From Longimonas halophila (GTDB taxonomy: Bacteria > Bacteroidota > Rhodothermia > Rhodothermales > Salinibacteraceae): a DNA stretch of 64,000 nucleotides. The notes under the pieces were generated by a model that was not told where the DNA came from, did not search any database, and saw nothing but the letters and a program-made list of their open reading frames with translations. Positions within the stretch are counted from its first letter, which is position 1. Each line of letters opens with the position of its first letter. The stretch covers positions 186,001-250,000 of the forward strand of contig NZ_PDEP01000003.1 in assembly GCF_002554705.1 (NCBI RefSeq), in the 5' to 3' direction. The translations under genes and the position numbers were made by a program. Positions 18,765 to 26,589 of this stretch are shown here, one piece after another.

Positions 18765-19532
18765 TCAGGGCTGCCCCTGCGACACCGGAGCCGTTTTAAT
18801 CGGGCGGGCGGCGGCTCCGTTCCACTGCATCAGCGCCCACCGGTCAGGAGTCAAACGCACGAAGGTTCGTTTTTCGTACCAGTTGCCCGTATTCAGGTAG
18901 ACCCCGGCCCGGTCTTCGTGCAACTCAGCGGCGTGACTGTGGCCCATTAACACGGCGTGGGCTGCAGTGGTGTGCAGCACCTGTACGGCATGGCTGCGCA
19001 GCGCGCGAATCACAGCAGGGTCAGGGTCGCCATGCAGGCGGCGGCTTACCCATTGCGCCGCCGCCAGTCCCCAGTCTGCAGGCAACAGCGTGCGGTATGC
19101 CGCCACGGCCCCACGGTGGTGCATAACCTGACGCATCCACTGGCCCCACCGCCCATGCGTAGAGGCCACGCGGTCGCCGTGCGCCAGATGAATGTGTTGC
19201 CCGTAGTGATGTGCCGTCCACGGCCCCTCAACCACGCGCACCCCCAGCTCCCGGTCCATAAAGTCGAGATGCCACGGGTCGTGGTTCCCGTGCAAGTAGC
19301 ACACCGGCTTCCGGCGAGCGGTCCACTGCGCCAGTTCACCCATCAGGCGGATGCCCTGCTTCGGAATGTAGGACCGGTGCTCAATGTACGCATCGAACAC
19401 GTCGCCGAGCAGATACAAGTGCGTGGCTTGGTCGGCGTGCGCGCGCAAGCAGTCGATAAGGGCCCGCTCGTGCTCGCGACTGGCACGCGCCGAACTGCGC
19501 CCCAAATGCATGTCGGATACAAAGAGGACCAC
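18765..19532 (-). CDS. LpxH-like calcineurin-type phosphoesterase
   Basis: A 255-residue metallophosphoesterase resembling UDP-2,3-diacylglucosamine diphosphatase of lipid A synthesis. The dimetal-site motifs are SDMHLG (Asp7/His9), GDVFD, GNHDPW, HGD and GHSH. I place the start at the GTG at 19532 (VVLFVSDMHLG), because family members begin with exactly this strand; the frame stays open to 19895 but that part covers the promoter region of the rhomboid gene. A Met at SDMHLG would lose the metal ligand Asp7. It supports a Gram-negative, lipid-A-bearing envelope. Assignment to LpxH rather than a related phosphoesterase is uncertain. Confidence 0.82.
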   Translation of the reverse strand: MVLFVSDMHLGRSSARASREHERALIDCLRAHADQATHLYLLGDVFDAYIEHRSYIPKQGIRLMGELAQWTARRKPVCYLHGNHDPWHLDFMDRELGVRVVEGPWTAHHYGQHIHLAHGDRVASTHGRWGQWMRQVMHHRGAVAAYRTLLPADWGLAAAQWVSRRLHGDPDPAVIRALRSHAVQVLHTTAAHAVLMGHSHAAELHEDRAGVYLNTGNWYEKRTFVRLTPDRWALMQWNGAAARPIKTAPVSQGQP

Positions 19533-19679
19533 GCCGTTACCGGAATGCGAATAGCAGGATGCGAACAATTGGAGTGGAAAGCGGCCTGAACCTTGCGCGG
19601 ACCGTGGCGGTACAGCCAGAATGATGTATCTCTTGCATCGCTGCGCGTTCGCTGACCGTCCGCTTGGCCCTGGCCCTTG

Positions 19680-20381
19680 ATGAATCGACGACAAGACTAC
19701 TACCGTCCGCCCCAGCAGTTCTCGGTGTTTCCGCCCGTCATTAAGAACCTGCTGGTGCTGAACGGACTGCTGTTTATGGCCCAACTGGTGGCCGAAGCCA
19801 CGCTTACAACGGATGCTGCTCTTACAACCGTACTGAACTACATGGCGCTGTACCCGCCCGGCGCGCCCGACCAGGGCATAACGCTTTTCTTTCAAGGCGA
19901 GGTGCCCGGTTTCTGGCCGTGGCAGCTGATTACGTACAGCTTTCTACACGGTAACTTTCCGCACATCCTGTTCAATATGTTCATTCTTTGGATGTTCGGG
20001 GTACAGATCGAAAACAAGTGGGGCTCGGAACGCTTCCTCACGTTCTACTTCGTGTGTGTGGTGGGTGCTGCACTTACACATCTGCTCTTCATAAGCAGCC
20101 CAGTCCCCACCATTGGCGCTTCGGGCGGCGTGTACGGCGTACTTTTGGCGTTCGGCATGATGTTTCCCAATCAGCCCATATACCTCTACTTTCTCTTCCC
20201 GATCAAGGCCAAGTGGCTGGTGGTTGGACTCGGCGTGTTTGAACTGTACACGGGCATTTCGGGTACGCAGGCCGGTGTTGCCAACTTTGCCCACCTGGGC
20301 GGTATGATCTTCGGCTTTGTCCTAATTCAATACTGGCGCGGCAAACTGCCTACGCAGCCCGAGCGCGTGATGCGGTGGTAA
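19680..20381 (+). CDS. Rhomboid intramembrane serine protease, first copy
   Basis: A 233-residue, six-helix membrane protein. The catalytic serine is in GASGGVYG (TM4) and the histidine in FAHLGGMIFG (TM6); the TM2 histidine and asparagine are in FLHGNFPHILFNM. Rhomboids cut transmembrane segments of other proteins inside the bilayer. The first ATG is at 19680, directly behind a TTG. It is followed 154 bases later by a second rhomboid on the same strand. No substrate is evident nearby. Confidence 0.93.
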   Translation: MNRRQDYYRPPQQFSVFPPVIKNLLVLNGLLFMAQLVAEATLTTDAALTTVLNYMALYPPGAPDQGITLFFQGEVPGFWPWQLITYSFLHGNFPHILFNMFILWMFGVQIENKWGSERFLTFYFVCVVGAALTHLLFISSPVPTIGASGGVYGVLLAFGMMFPNQPIYLYFLFPIKAKWLVVGLGVFELYTGISGTQAGVANFAHLGGMIFGFVLIQYWRGKLPTQPERVMRW

Positions 20382-20535
20382 CATCCGCCGTGCTGCTGTA
20401 TCTTGATAAGGGACCACTGCCCCAACCGTAAAACCTTGATCTTGGTGCGGGGTATAGACACCATGCAGCGGCAGGCCTTGGTGGCGTGCTGCTGCCTTGC
20501 ATCTATTCTGGCATCCCAATGGCCACCTTGCTGCC

Positions 20536-21516
20536 GTGAACCAGTTTCAATCGTGGTACAGTCGTCAACCCGTTGCGCTGCGCACGCTCATTGCCATTAA
20601 CGTGGTCGTGTATATCGCGTGGCAGTTCTTGCGATGGGTCGAGCCGATCAACGGGTTTGTGTACAACGTGCTGGCGCTCAACACTGAGTGGCCCGGCGCG
20701 GTACTCATGCCGTGGCAACTCCTGACCTACAACTTCTTGCATCTGGGAGCGGGCTTTGGCGGCCTCTTGCACATCGCCTTCAATATGCTCTGGCTGTACT
20801 GGATCGGCAAAGAGTTTGAGCGGATGCACGGCTCGCACGAGCTTTTGGCGCTGTATATCCTGGGCGGTGTCGGGGGCGGACTCCTCTCGCTGCTCTTTGG
20901 TCTGCTAATGCCCGGCTTCTTTGGCAGCATCATTCACGGCGCCAGCGGCTCTGTGCTGGGCGTGCTCATGGCCGTGGCCATTCTCTACCCCTACAAGAAG
21001 GTCGCGCTCATCTTCCTGGGCACCGTAAAGCTGCTCTACCTGGTGCTGGGCTTTCTGGCCATTGATGCGCTGCTTGCACTGTCATCCTCGGGCGTCGCTG
21101 TTACCGCTCACTGGGGCGGGGCGCTGGCGGGATTCCTGTGTGCCCGTGCCGGACAACGCGGCGTTGATGTGACCTCGTGGGCGCGTTTCTTCTTCGAGGG
21201 CCGGTCGCGCGGGAGCCGAAGCCGCCGCTCCGGACGCGGCAGCCGTACCGCCACGGAACCGAAGATGGGCTTCTTGGATCGCCTGGAGCAGTGGCTTGGC
21301 GGCGACCCGAAGGTCGGCTCGTCTTCGGGCTCGTCGACCGATGTGAAAGAAGCCTCGGGCCGGCGCTCCTCGCAGCGCAGCGACCAATCCTCGTCGGGCC
21401 GTTCCTCGGGCAACACCGACGAGGTCGACCGCATCCTCGATAAGATCAGCGAGAAGGGCTACGACTCCCTCAGCGAAGAGGAAAAACGCATTCTGTACGA
21501 AGCGAGCCAGTCGTAG
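20536..21516 (+). CDS. Rhomboid protease, second copy, with DUF6576-like tail
   Basis: From the GTG at 20536 (VNQFQSWYSRQP) this is 326 residues; an earlier TTG is possible. The rhomboid core has FLHLGAGFGGLLHIAFN, the catalytic GASGSVLG and AHWGGALAG. Helices end near residue 210. A basic, Ser/Arg-rich linker follows, then a short helical tail (TDEVDRILDKISEKG, ending YEASQS) found at the end of many Bacteroidota rhomboids. The final 20 bases of the gene (21496-21515) reappear at 24313-24332, behind the two cassette genes, in a frame encoding IIYEASQS and a stop. This suggests insertion of the intervening segment at or after the 3' end of this gene. Confidence 0.92.
   Translation: MNQFQSWYSRQPVALRTLIAINVVVYIAWQFLRWVEPINGFVYNVLALNTEWPGAVLMPWQLLTYNFLHLGAGFGGLLHIAFNMLWLYWIGKEFERMHGSHELLALYILGGVGGGLLSLLFGLLMPGFFGSIIHGASGSVLGVLMAVAILYPYKKVALIFLGTVKLLYLVLGFLAIDALLALSSSGVAVTAHWGGALAGFLCARAGQRGVDVTSWARFFFEGRSRGSRSRRSGRGSRTATEPKMGFLDRLEQWLGGDPKVGSSSGSSTDVKEASGRRSSQRSDQSSSGRSSGNTDEVDRILDKISEKGYDSLSEEEKRILYEASQS
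21496..21515 (+). repeat. att-like direct repeat, left copy
   Basis: TACGAAGCGAGCCAGTCGTA, the last coding bases of the second rhomboid gene, recurs exactly at 24313-24332. The two copies bracket a roughly 2.8-kb segment with the lipoprotein and its partner gene. Confidence 0.85.
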
Positions 21517-21786
21517 GTAGGCTGCCCAGGGCCGCACCTCCTGCACAGCATTCTCGCTGGCTGTCTCCCATTTTCAATCGCCCTGCACGTAGTCTGCGCG
21601 TCAGGCGATTTCTTTGTGGATACAACTCTCTATGCGTTCCCCTACTACCGATGCATTTCTGTAGGGCATTCCGTGGTCGCGTACGCTCTATGCTCCTCTG
21701 TTCAGGCATGAGAGTGACCCCCACCAACCTTCACGCAAAAAAAACATGGATCGGTTGAAAGTCTTCGGGGGGGGTATATCCTGTGT

Positions 21787-23613
21787 ATGCGCAGATGCAC
21801 GCATCTCTTCTGTTGCGTCCGTAGTGCTGCCTCTCTCTTATCGTTGTTCTGGCGCTTGTATCGTCTCCCCCTTATGCCTGTTGGCTCGTCTTCTTCCTCT
21901 TCGGAAGAACCCCCTTCTCCCTCTTGTTCTCGTTTGCATCACCGCCTGAAGCGCTCCGGGTGGAGTCATGCTGGATGGGGCGTGCTTGTGCTGGCGCTTT
22001 TCATTGGACTGACCGGCTGCGACCCGTCTGTCAGCCCAATGGAGGACACCAACCCGCCATCAGAGCGCCCCGATGCGTCGTCATCAGCGTTATCTGTAGC
22101 GCTACTTCCCGGGGGCATGCAACAGGCGTCGTCGGAGACCGGCCCTGCGTATCGCTGCACCGCCAACGTGTTTGACCCCGAGGCCGAAGCAGGCTACCGC
22201 ACCTACGACCTGGCGCTGGCCTTTCCGGATAGCGTTCAGGCCGATAGTTCGTCCGAGGTCGAATCGGAGTTTACCGAGTTCAACTTCACGCTTTCGCTGG
22301 AGCCCACCGCTGACAGCACGGCAGCCGACAGCACCGCGCGCCAGACCGCCTCGCGCGTGCGGTGTAACGTGCCCCCAACGGAAGAGGCGCTGGCTCTCAT
22401 GGCCGACCGCATTGAAGCGGATCTACAGGCCCAGTTTGGCGAAGACGGCTATCGCTTTGTCGATTCAGACAGCAGTGCGGCGGGCCAAGCGCAGAGCAGT
22501 GCACAACGCGCTGCACAAAACGGCGGCTACGACGGCGCTGCATTTCGGTCGAACTACGTGCAGGATGTGCCGGACTACCTGACCTGCTTTGATGGCGGAG
22601 GCGGCGCGATGGTGTGCTTTTTCAATGAGGTCACTGTCACTGCAGACGGTGGTGGCGGGTATACGCCGACCATTCCCACGCCTCCAGATCCCGGCGCACC
22701 CAGTGGCCCCGGCGACGATGGAACTCCTTCAGGCGGGGGCAGCCCATCCGATCCCGCGGACTGCAGCGGCAGCCTACAAGGCCCAACGCCCGAAAGCACC
22801 GCGGCCTACCCTGCGTCTGGCGACGTGCCCACCTGGCTGATCCCGCAGCCCGATGCGGACCCGGCCTCTGGGTCTGACTTACTCGACCCGGACTATCCTG
22901 ACAATCCCACTCCAGCTGATCCGGGAGGGGCCGGCGATCCTGGAGGGACGGAGTGTGACGACGAGGAGACGTCTGAAGATGAGCCCGAGGAAGAACCTGG
23001 CTGGGGCAAAGCCATCAAAATCGGGCGCAAGATCAAAGATGCGATCGACCGCGGCGATGACCTCCTCGACGTGCAGACGTGGAAGCGGATTGGCCAGGAA
23101 GAGTGGGATGATCTCCTCGAATGTGGCTTGAACACAATGGATGCGACCACGGGCGACCCGGTTGCCATCGTAAGTGCCTTGGACTGCGCGGCGGATCAAC
23201 TGCTCGGCGTCAGCTTTTTCGAACTTCTTAGCGGACTCAAGATCGCCGACCGCCTTGGACTCGGTTGGTATGACGATGTGATGGGGGCGATGGCTGACTC
23301 TGGTTACGTCAACCAACTCATTAACAATACCAGCGACCTAAATCTGCTTGAGGACATAGCAACACAAGGGGATAAACTGTTTGGCAAATGGGTGATGCCC
23401 GAAGGAACAAGTACGATGGATATCTTGCACAGCTTTGAGAGTAAATGGGGGACGACTGTTAGCCAACTTGACGATGCGGGGCGTCTCCAATTGAGAAACT
23501 CAGACGGAAGCATCGTAATGACGAGATATCCTTCCACGAATACAGACTACTTCGGTATTGATATCAATTATGTCAATGAGGATAGAATACTTAAGATAAG
23601 GGCAGGGCACTGA
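21787..23613 (+). CDS. Lipoprotein with variable, toxin-like C-terminal tip
   Basis: A 608-residue exported protein. A hydrophobic segment ends in the lipobox LTGC (Cys78); residues before about 60 are unusual, so Met30 (21874) may be the true start. The middle is rich in Ser, Asp, Gly and Pro (about 290-400) with no recognised fold, then a helical part (about 405-500). The last ~100 residues, from about base 23300, are encoded by AT-richer DNA and end in a DGSIVMTRY...IDINY...LKIR pattern reminiscent, from memory, of RNase-type tips of polymorphic toxins. A small partner gene follows after 29 bases. Together they look like a toxin/immunity pair; this is inference from architecture, not a confirmed family match. 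Confidence 0.7.
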   Translation: MRRCTHLFCCVRSAASLLSLFWRLYRLPLMPVGSSSSSSEEPPSPSCSRLHHRLKRSGWSHAGWGVLVLALFIGLTGCDPSVSPMEDTNPPSERPDASSSALSVALLPGGMQQASSETGPAYRCTANVFDPEAEAGYRTYDLALAFPDSVQADSSSEVESEFTEFNFTLSLEPTADSTAADSTARQTASRVRCNVPPTEEALALMADRIEADLQAQFGEDGYRFVDSDSSAAGQAQSSAQRAAQNGGYDGAAFRSNYVQDVPDYLTCFDGGGGAMVCFFNEVTVTADGGGGYTPTIPTPPDPGAPSGPGDDGTPSGGGSPSDPADCSGSLQGPTPESTAAYPASGDVPTWLIPQPDADPASGSDLLDPDYPDNPTPADPGGAGDPGGTECDDEETSEDEPEEEPGWGKAIKIGRKIKDAIDRGDDLLDVQTWKRIGQEEWDDLLECGLNTMDATTGDPVAIVSALDCAADQLLGVSFFELLSGLKIADRLGLGWYDDVMGAMADSGYVNQLINNTSDLNLLEDIATQGDKLFGKWVMPEGTSTMDILHSFESKWGTTVSQLDDAGRLQLRNSDGSIVMTRYPSTNTDYFGIDINYVNEDRILKIRAGH

Positions 23614-23642
23614 TAGCAGTACCGCAAAAGCTAAAACTATTT

Positions 23643-24278
23643 ATGAAACAGGAACACGTGATACAAGACCACACTCAAGACCCGTACTATCGTCCTGATT
23701 CGAAGCATGTCTTGTCAAAAGAAACTTTTGACAGGGAGTGGCGAAAGTCGTTCGAAAGCATCTTCAAATCAAAAGGGGGCCCATCTAATCCTCGATGGCT
23801 CCCCGACAGGGTGTTCGAGTCCGGTTTTCGATATTGCTTTATCATCAACGATTACTACTTGCTCCGCCGGGACTACCAAAAAACACAACGGGCCCTACAC
23901 GAACTCGGAGAATCCGAATTTGTAATCATAGGAGCAGAAAAGCAATTTGGAACACGCAACGAAGATAGAAGACTAATCTATAAAGTAAATCTCCCCTGGA
24001 AGGACTACATACAAGGCAAGAAAAAAGATGTATCTTCTTTCTTCTTGGTCGTGCAGCCCACCGAATTCTACCTGCACGGCCAAAGAGACGATTGGGGAAT
24101 CGTTGCTTCAGAAGATTTGGGGATTGCTGTTGTCGGATGCCGAGGTAAAAAAGCCTCACGTGTGTTCAGAGAACGGTTTATCACGGATCCACAAATCATC
24201 CGGCAAGAGCACCTCTTATCAACACCTGATAACTACCGTACTGCGTTTGAGCGCAATTATTTAAGTTCGGTACTGTAG
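23643..24278 (+). CDS. AT-rich partner of lipoprotein, possible immunity protein
   Basis: A 211-residue protein with no signal peptide or membrane helix, hence cytoplasmic. It is acidic/basic mixed, with many aromatic residues (for example FRYCFIINDYYLLRRDY) and motifs like VVQPTEFYLHGQRDDWGI. I do not recognise the family. Base composition and codon use (AAA, AAT, ATA, AGA) are clearly lower in GC than the genome and match the 3' end of the preceding lipoprotein gene, from which it is separated by 29 bases. The position directly behind a gene with a compositionally distinct C-terminal tip is what is expected of an immunity protein. Confidence 0.7.
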   Translation: MKQEHVIQDHTQDPYYRPDSKHVLSKETFDREWRKSFESIFKSKGGPSNPRWLPDRVFESGFRYCFIINDYYLLRRDYQKTQRALHELGESEFVIIGAEKQFGTRNEDRRLIYKVNLPWKDYIQGKKKDVSSFFLVVQPTEFYLHGQRDDWGIVASEDLGIAVVGCRGKKASRVFRERFITDPQIIRQEHLLSTPDNYRTAFERNYLSSVL

Positions 24279-24312
24279 ACTACTTCCTTCTGCATTGGAG
24301 CAGGACATTATT

Positions 24313-24332
24313 TACGAAGCGAGCCAGTCGTA
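24313..24332 (+). repeat. att-like direct repeat, right copy
   Basis: An exact copy of the 20 bases at 21496-21515. Reading in the rhomboid frame it encodes LEQDIIYEASQS and a stop, close to EEKRILYEASQS of the intact gene, so the similarity extends a few codons beyond the identical stretch. It is probably the displaced 3' end of the original gene or of a relative. Confidence 0.85.
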
Positions 24333-24368
24333 AGCAGGCCCCAACGCAGGCGGCCCTAAAAGCAAATC

Positions 24369-24394
24369 GGGCTCCAGCACTACGCCTGGAGCCC
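24369..24394 (-). terminator. Terminator downstream of lactate dehydrogenase
   Basis: GGGCTCCAG and CTGGAGCCC form a perfect 9-bp stem with an 8-nt loop. On the minus strand it is followed by GATTTGCTTTT, so it probably terminates the ldh transcript, 48 bases after its stop; it may also act on the converging cassette transcript. Confidence 0.65.
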
Positions 24395-24441
24395 AAGCCT
24401 ATCCGCTTACCACTTCTATGAGGTGCTATTCAGAAGCCTCC

Positions 24442-25386
24442 CTACACCGTCACCCCTTCCCGACTCTCTTTGAGCACGGTTGCAGAAGCCTGCAGGCCCT
24501 CGTGCTCGGTGGTGGAGAGCGTGGGCGTAACGCGCCCGGCAATGCCGTGGCGGCCCACCACCGCGGGTAGACTCAAGCACACATCGCGGATGCCGTACGC
24601 CCCGTTGGCGCGCACGCTCACCGGGAGCACGCTGCGCTGGTCCTCAATCACCGCCCGCACAATGCGCGCAATCACCACGCCAATGGCGGTGTCGGTGTGG
24701 CCCTTGCGCTCAATGATCTGATACGCTGCGTCGCGGGCATTCTCGAAGAGCTGCTGCATCGCGTGCTCGTCGAAGGCAATGTCATTGATGGGCCCCTCCT
24801 TGATGCGCTGGTTGCCGATCGACGCATTGCTCCAGATGGGCACCTCCGAATCCCCATGCTCGCCCAGAATGTAGGCGTGCACCGACCGCGGATCTACGCC
24901 GTAGTGGCGGCCCAACAGCGCCCGAAACCGCGCCGTATCCAGCAGGGTGCCCGTCCCGATGATGCGCTCAGCCGGACGCTCCGATAGCTCTTGCGTCACG
25001 TACGTGAGCACGTCCACCGGATTCGTAGCTACCACGAGCATCGCACCGGGAGCGTGTTCGTCAAGCTGGGCTACGATCTGCTCGAAGATGCGCACGTTGC
25101 GCTCCAGCAGCTCCAGCCGCGTCTCATCCGGACTCTTCTGGCTGGCTCCTGCCGAAATCACGATAAGCTGCGCGTCGGCCATGTCGGCGTAGTGGCCTGC
25201 GCGGGCGGTTACGTTGCCCACCAGCATCTGGCCGTGCATCAGGTCCATCGCTTCGCCCTCGGCACGCTTGTGGTCCAGGTCATTCAGAATGATTTCGCTG
25301 GCCAGGCGCTGGTTGAACAGGGCGTACGCCGCGGCTTTGCCTACATTGCCAATACCGACGATTCCAATGGTGCGCCGTTGAATCAT
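24442..25386 (-). CDS. ldh: L-lactate dehydrogenase
   Basis: A 314-residue NAD-dependent dehydrogenase of the LDH/MDH family, started at the ATG at 25386 (MIQRRTIGIVG). The nucleotide-binding loop is GIGNVG, the mobile loop reads GASQKSPDETRLEL with Gln at the specificity position (Gln in LDH, Arg in MDH), the Asn of VATNPVD is present and the catalytic His is in GEHGDSEVP. The enzyme interconverts pyruvate and lactate with NADH. It lies next to the cbb3 oxidase cluster, consistent with use when oxygen is limiting. The glutamine supports LDH over MDH, but borderline specificity exists in this family. Confidence 0.9.
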   Translation of the reverse strand: MIQRRTIGIVGIGNVGKAAAYALFNQRLASEIILNDLDHKRAEGEAMDLMHGQMLVGNVTARAGHYADMADAQLIVISAGASQKSPDETRLELLERNVRIFEQIVAQLDEHAPGAMLVVATNPVDVLTYVTQELSERPAERIIGTGTLLDTARFRALLGRHYGVDPRSVHAYILGEHGDSEVPIWSNASIGNQRIKEGPINDIAFDEHAMQQLFENARDAAYQIIERKGHTDTAIGVVIARIVRAVIEDQRSVLPVSVRANGAYGIRDVCLSLPAVVGRHGIAGRVTPTLSTTEHEGLQASATVLKESREGVTV

Positions 25387-25479
25387 AGCGGGATACGAGG
25401 TTGAGTGCGAAAAACCAGCATCTATGTACACGCAGCACGCCCCCTGCGTATCCCTACAGCGCTGTTTCCTGAAGCGCTT

Positions 25480-26016
25480 CTATACCGCCGAGGCAATGAA
25501 GAACAAGGTAATCACAAACGTGACAACCATTACCAGGCCCACGGTAAACGCCCATGCGCCCGAAGTGCGGGCCGTGTGAAAGGGCACTTCGGCTTCGGCA
25601 GACGACTCGGTCTGCGCGATCTCTTTCTTCGCAGATACATCAGTCCCCTCCGATCGGTCTTCAGATGGAGGCGTAGCGTCTTCCGCCGAGCGGCCCGCAA
25701 CGAACGTGGCCGGATCGCTCCAGTCGCTTCCGGCTTCTTCGGCCCGCACGCGCCAGTGCCACGTCGACCCGTCGATGGGCAACAGCCCCGACAGCTCCGT
25801 GACCGTGGTGTCATCCACGGTAAAGTCAACATGCAGCGTGTCAAACCCTTCACTGCGGCTGATCTGCAGGCGATACGTGCCGGCCCCCGGATCACTGCTC
25901 CAGTGGAACTCCGCCATGCGCCCGTCAACGGTCTGTCCGTCAATCGGCGCTTGCGGACGCGGGGCCTGCGGCGATTTGGTGCGCGGGGCGGGACTGCTGG
26001 CTTCTATTTCGGGCAT
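25480..26016 (-). CDS. Fn3-like domain protein with C-terminal membrane anchor
   Basis: A 178-residue protein. Residues about 22-108 look like one fibronectin type III-type beta sandwich (FHWSSDPGAGTYRLQISRSE, VTELSGLLPIDGSTWHWRVRA). An acidic, Ser-rich linker and a C-terminal membrane helix (about 153-175) follow. No N-terminal signal peptide is visible, so the topology is probably tail-anchored. It sits just behind ccoS at the end of the cbb3 assembly genes and is on the same strand. A role in oxidase assembly is possible but rests only on position. Confidence 0.75.
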   Translation of the reverse strand: MPEIEASSPAPRTKSPQAPRPQAPIDGQTVDGRMAEFHWSSDPGAGTYRLQISRSEGFDTLHVDFTVDDTTVTELSGLLPIDGSTWHWRVRAEEAGSDWSDPATFVAGRSAEDATPPSEDRSEGTDVSAKKEIAQTESSAEAEVPFHTARTSGAWAFTVGLVMVVTFVITLFFIASAV

Positions 26017-26076
26017 AATCAGGATGTAAGATCAAGTTAGGGGGATGCGAAGGTCGGGCGCTCAGGCCACCACCGT

Positions 26077-26277
26077 TCACGAGCGTGGAGGCGGCGTCTC
26101 GTCGGTGTCGGGTTCATTCTCGGAGGTAGGGCCGGGTACATCATCCTCCATAAGGATGCGCATCGCGGGCGTTTCCACATCGTCGTACTGCCCGTTGCGC
26201 ACCGACCACACAAACGCGGCCACCCCGGATCCGGCCAAAAGCAGTGCCAGCGGAACTAAGAGATACAATACGTTCAT
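26077..26277 (-). CDS. ccoS: Cytochrome cbb3 oxidase assembly protein CcoS
   Basis: A 66-residue membrane protein with one N-terminal helix ([19 protein letters not shown]) followed by the family motif [10 protein letters not shown] and PAMRIL, as in CcoS/FixS. CcoS is needed for insertion of haem and copper into the catalytic CcoN subunit. The acidic Pro/Glu/Asp tail is longer than usual. It normally follows ccoI closely; here the 312-base gap between them contains the R3 element, so cotranscription may be impaired. Confidence 0.92.
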   Translation of the reverse strand: MNVLYLLVPLALLLAGSGVAAFVWSVRNGQYDDVETPAMRILMEDDVPGPTSENEPDTDETPPPRS

Positions 26278-26312
26278 AGCTATCTGTTCGATTGGGGGCG
26301 AAACACATGAGA

Positions 26313-26582
26313 AGGACTTACGCAGTTACGGCTCACGAATGTCATTTCGTCGCGAGGCTTGTACCTGTTTAGCGGTCCTCAGGCCGAAAACCCTGCGCAT
26401 CCACCCCTCAGTCGCTGGCGCGACAGCTCCCCTCTCCAGGGGAGCGATCGGGGGCGGTCCCTTCCGTTTCTCTCCCCCTTCGGTTGAGGGGGGATTAAGG
26501 GGGATGTGTGGCACTTCTAACCGGCTTTGCTCCGTCCTTATGCAAGAAAACACGACCATCGGGACCAAAGTGCGTAACTCCT
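26313..26582. repeat. R3 element (270 bp MITE-like)
   Basis: The segment is bounded by inverted repeats AGGACTTACGCA (26313-26324) and TGCGTAACTCCT (26571-26582), 11 of 12 bases matching. It holds GC-rich hairpin-forming stretches such as CTCCCCTCTCCAGGGGAG, and no coding frame. It lies 8 bases past the ccoI stop, between ccoI and ccoS. Size, ends and lack of a gene suggest a non-autonomous transposon. No target duplication could be recognised. Confidence 0.65.
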
Positions 26583-26589
26583 AATGCGG

